A stretch of DNA of 64,000 bases, from NCBI RefSeq assembly GCF_014930365.1, contig NZ_JABXWI010000015.1:214911-278910 (forward strand), written 5' to 3'. The notes beneath the pieces were generated by a model. It was not told the DNA's origin, did no database searches, and was given only the letters and a program-made list of their open reading frames with translations. The translations under genes were made by a program, and so were the position numbers. This document shows positions 61,329 through 64,000 of the stretch, piece after piece. The stretch's first letter is position 1. The number at the start of each line of letters is the position of its first letter. The DNA is from Streptomyces caniscabiei. Lineage in GTDB: Bacteria > Actinomycetota > Actinomycetes > Streptomycetales > Streptomycetaceae.

Positions 61329-62384
61329 TCAGGCGGGCGGGGCGAACCCGGTACTCGGCCGCTCGGGAGACGGCGCCTGCGGCGGCTCGGCGGCGACAGG
61401 CGGTGCCCCGGGGGCGGGAGCGGCACCCACGGCTCCAGCAGGCGGCGCGTATCCGGACCCGCCCGCAGCCGGGCCAGGGCTCACATACCCGCCGGGCTGC
61501 GCAGACGCAGGAGCGACGGGAGGCTGAGCGAAAGGAGGTTGTGCGGCGGGCGGTTGTACGCCGGGCAGCTGAGCGGGTGCCGCGCCACCCGCAGCCACGC
61601 CCGCCCCTGCCGCGCTCTGGAACGCCTGCCGCGCCTCCCGGGCCTGCCGCTCGTGCACCACGGCCGCCAGGTACGCGCCCGGCGGCACCCCGTAGGGCGC
61701 CGGCGTCCCGATACGCGCCGCGAGGTCCGAGGCGAGACGTTCCGCCATGGCCGCGCCGACGTGCGGGTCCAGCTGCCGCATCCGGGTCAGGTACTGGCGG
61801 ATGGCCAGCCACAGCGCGTCCGGCACGGCGGAGAGGTCGAGCGCGGCGAACTGTCCCGCGAGCCACGGCGGAGGCGGAGGCACGAACGCCGCCCGCCCAG
61901 CAGGCACCCGCTCCCGCACGACCAGGGTCCCGGCGAACACGTCACCCAGCCGCCGCCCCCGAGCCGACACGAGTGAGGCGATGCACGCGACCACCCCGAA
62001 CGTCATGAGGATCTCGACCACCCCGACCGCCCCGCGCACCAGCGCGTGCCGGAACCGGATCGGCCCCCCGTCGTCCCGCACCACCCGCAGTCCGCAGGCC
62101 AGCTTCCCCAGCGAACGCCCATGACTCAGCGTCTCCACCGCGATCGGCCCGCCCACCAGGACGAGCAGGAAGCTCGCGATGGATATCGCCGTCTGCGCGG
62201 CCTCGTCGAGGCCGGCCGTCGACAGCACCAGGACCAGAACCACCGCGAGGTAGACGACCATGGCCACGACCAGGTCGAGCAGCACGGCCAGCGCCCGGCT
62301 CGGCAGCTTCGCGGGACGCAGTTCCAGCGCCACCGCCTCGCCCGTCACTAGCTCACTCACACCCGTAGTCCCTTCCGGATTCAT
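61329..62384 (-). CDS. RDD-family membrane protein
   Basis: A 351-residue protein. The RDD domain (residues 1-160) has three hydrophobic segments (ALAVLLDLVVAMVVYLAVVLVLVL; AISIASFLLVLVGGPIAVETL; GVVEILMTFGVVACIASLV) and the Arg/Asp-Asp residues AKLPSRALAVLLDL and GRRLGDVFAGTLVV. The second half is cytosolic, ending in a long Pro/Ala/Gln-rich disordered tail. A GTG at 62360 is an alternative start. It is divergent from a SpoIIM-like gene, a pairing common in actinobacteria; the substrate is unknown. Confidence 0.87.
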   Translation of the reverse strand: MNPEGTTGVSELVTGEAVALELRPAKLPSRALAVLLDLVVAMVVYLAVVLVLVLSTAGLDEAAQTAISIASFLLVLVGGPIAVETLSHGRSLGKLACGLRVVRDDGGPIRFRHALVRGAVGVVEILMTFGVVACIASLVSARGRRLGDVFAGTLVVRERVPAGRAAFVPPPPPWLAGQFAALDLSAVPDALWLAIRQYLTRMRQLDPHVGAAMAERLASDLAARIGTPAPYGVPPGAYLAAVVHERQAREARQAFQSAAGAGVAAGGAAPAQLPGVQPPAAQPPFAQPPVAPASAQPGGYVSPGPAAGGSGYAPPAGAVGAAPAPGAPPVAAEPPQAPSPERPSTGFAPPA

Positions 62385-62509
62385 CCCCTGACCTGCCCCG
62401 AGAGTGGCCAGTCTGCCAAGCTGAGGTCATATCGCGCCGCAGTACGACCGGCGCGATCAGTACGACAAGCCGACACGCAGTGCGAGAGGGACGAGGAGCA
62501 GCACACCCG

Positions 62510-63517
62510 ATGGACCTCGATGTCTTCGTGTCCGCCCATCGTGCCGAGTGGGACCGCCTCGACGCCCTGCTCCGCCGCCAGCGCCGCCTCGACGGAGCCG
62601 AGGTCGACGAACTCGTCACCCTCTACCAGCGCACCGCCACCCACCTCTCACTGATCCAGTCGAGCGCTCCGGACCCGCAGCTCACCGGACGGCTCAGCCA
62701 ACTGGTGGCACGCGCGCGCAGCGCCGTCACGGGCAACCGACGAGCCTCCTGGCGCGACGTCACCCGCTTCCTGACCCACGGCTTCCCCGCCGCGGTCTAC
62801 CGCTCCCGTCACTGGTGGGTCCCCACCGCGCTGCTCTCCACCCTCGTCGCCGTGCTCCTGGGATGGTGGATCGGCACCCACCCGGAGGTCCAGGCCAGCA
62901 TCGCGGCCCCCGACGCGCTCCGCGAGATGACCCGCCCCGGCGGTCAGTACGAGACGTACTACTCCAGCCACCCCGCCGCGTCCTTCGCGGCCCAGGTATG
63001 GACGAACAACGCCCAGGCCGCCGCGATGTGCCTGGTTCTGGGGATCTTCCTAGGTCTGCCGGTGCTCTGGATCCTGCTCCTGAACATGCTCAACCTGGGC
63101 GTCGGCATCGGCCTGATGACCTCGGCCGGCCGCCTCGACGTCTTCCTCGGCCTGATCCTCCCGCACGGCCTGCTGGAACTGACCGCGGTGTTCGTGGCAG
63201 CCGGCACGGGGTTGCGACTGGGCTGGACCCTCATCGACCCAGGGCCCCGAACCCGCCGGTCGGCGCTGGCCGAGGAGGGGCGAGCCGCCCTCGGCATGGC
63301 GATAGGCCTGGCGCTGGTCCTCTTCGTGTCCGGCGCCATCGAAGGCTTCGTCACCCCGTCCGGCCTGCCCACCTGGGCCCGCATCAGCATCGGCATCCTC
63401 GCCGAACTCGCCTTCCTGGCGTACGTCTATGTCCTGGGCGGACGAGCTGTCCGGGCAGGCGACACGGGCGATGTCGAGGAGCACGAACGCAGCGCCGCGG
63501 TCCCGACGGCCGCCTGA
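62510..63517 (+). CDS. Stage II sporulation protein M-like membrane protein
   Basis: A 335-residue SpoIIM/DUF95-family membrane protein. An N-terminal helical cytosolic domain (DVFVSAHRAEWDRLDALLRRQRRLDGAEVDEL) precedes five or six membrane helices (WWVPTALLSTLVAVLLGWWI; MCLVLGIFLGLPVLWILLLNMLNLGVGIGL; LILPHGLLELTAVFVAAGTGLRLG). The family motif LPHGxxE is present as LPHGLLELTAVF. GAGGAG lies 11 bases before the ATG at 62510. Despite the name, the role in actinobacteria is likely general membrane biology, not engulfment. Confidence 0.87.
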   Translation: MDLDVFVSAHRAEWDRLDALLRRQRRLDGAEVDELVTLYQRTATHLSLIQSSAPDPQLTGRLSQLVARARSAVTGNRRASWRDVTRFLTHGFPAAVYRSRHWWVPTALLSTLVAVLLGWWIGTHPEVQASIAAPDALREMTRPGGQYETYYSSHPAASFAAQVWTNNAQAAAMCLVLGIFLGLPVLWILLLNMLNLGVGIGLMTSAGRLDVFLGLILPHGLLELTAVFVAAGTGLRLGWTLIDPGPRTRRSALAEEGRAALGMAIGLALVLFVSGAIEGFVTPSGLPTWARISIGILAELAFLAYVYVLGGRAVRAGDTGDVEEHERSAAVPTAA

Positions 63518-64000
63518 TGTGCGTCCACCCCCGTTGGGCTGTTAGTCTCCTCTTCGTTCCCGCAAGAGCCGTTGACACGGCCGCTGCGGGGAGGTAGATT
63601 TGAACAGTTGCCTAGAGGTGGTCATACCCCAGGGCGGCAGTGAAAATCTACTGACTCCTCGTGAATGCAATGTCCCGAGCGAGTCCACCCGATGAATCGG
63701 AACGAACGCCCGGTCAGCCCGGTCAAAAACTTCTGATAAAGTCGGACTCACCGAAAGAAAGCCCCAGGGTAATCGATTAGGTAAGGCCCTCCAACGGCCA
63801 CCGGAAATGAATTCCGACCGGAAACGGAACGGAAAACGGATCTGGTAAGGTTGGAAACGCAAGACCGAAGGGAAACTGCCCGGAGGAAAGCCCGAGAGTA
63901 ACTCGGGTGAGTACAAAGGAAGCGTCCGTTCCTTGAGAACTCAACAGCGTGCCAAAAATCAACGCCAGATATGTTGATACCCCGTTCCCGGCCGGTCATC
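63518..64000 (+). promoter_or_regulatory. rRNA operon promoters and leader (16S gene lies beyond the window)
   Basis: 483 bases that match Streptomyces rrn upstream sequence. A consensus promoter is TTGACA (63572-63577), 17 bases, TAGATT (63595-63600). Further downstream tandem promoter-like -10 boxes occur at TGATAAAGT (63734-63742) and TGGTAAGGT (63843-63851), each followed by a similar leader with GAAAG-type repeats. TTGAGAACTCAACAGCGTG at 63933-63951 is a conserved leader element upstream of 16S rRNA in these operons and contains the palindrome TTGAGAACTCAA. The window ends inside the leader. Confidence 0.88.

Overview
The window is a piece of a high-GC actinobacterial chromosome, almost certainly Streptomyces. 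Codon third positions are overwhelmingly G or C, GTG starts and ATGA/GTGA stop-start overlaps are common, and the developmental regulator WhiB (44051-44314) appears in its canonical 87-residue form. From memory, the gene order matches the conserved chromosomal core of Streptomyces around the S. coelicolor sigI, purKE, whiB, manAB and ahcY genes. I see no transposase, integrase, phage gene, CRISPR array, tRNA or complete rRNA gene.

Layout. 1-4384: 3' part of a histidine-utilisation operon (hutU end, an M20 amidohydrolase, hutF, hutI). 4460-9380: a membrane protein joining a sigma-like region to an outside ricin-type lectin domain, then a sigma factor / anti-anti-sigma / anti-sigma kinase set (sigI, arsI, prsI). 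9738-11607: two exported surface proteins, one with an LPQTG sortase motif. 11676-15879: a POT peptide transporter and a two-component system. 16058-18554: GtrA-like protein and purK-purE. 18603-21268: a membrane dipeptidase and a tandem paralogue that has lost all its zinc ligands. 21388-25760: VOC protein and CGNR regulator sharing a repeat-rich operator region, UDP-glucose dehydrogenase, acyl-CoA dehydrogenase and a Cys-rich copper-storage-type protein.

25862-39095 is a cell-envelope region. Five LytR-CpsA-Psr (LCP) paralogues on the minus strand surround a plus-strand glycosyltransferase, followed by a stand-alone AMP-binding-like protein, a secreted PGRP-type amidase and a mannose-1-phosphate guanylyltransferase-like protein. 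39297-43423: DNA glycosylase, coenzyme F420 genes fbiB and fbiA, and cysteine dioxygenase. The latter is preceded by a candidate leaderless upstream ORF whose last ten residues contain six cysteines. 44051-51168: whiB, a very large membrane glycosyltransferase, a DUF5719 exported protein, a metallopeptidase-family protein and a DUF3499 protein. 51396-60453: lactate permease, manB, Trm112-like protein, SIS-domain protein, manA, a cation-efflux transporter and ahcY. 60615-63517: a hypothetical gene, an RDD protein and a SpoIIM-like protein. 63518-64000: promoters and leader of an rRNA operon whose 16S gene lies just outside the window.

How the parts fit together. ManA, ManB and the ManC-like protein form the route fructose-6-P -> mannose-6-P -> mannose-1-P -> GDP-mannose. 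The large GT2 membrane protein, the LCP ligases, the second glycosyltransferase and UDP-glucose dehydrogenase suggest a shared investment in cell-wall glycopolymers and protein glycosylation. Modular GC-rich repeats built on the core GGGGCGCGGGGAACTGCGC recur at the 3' ends of genes through the window, and several perfect hairpins mark convergent gene ends.
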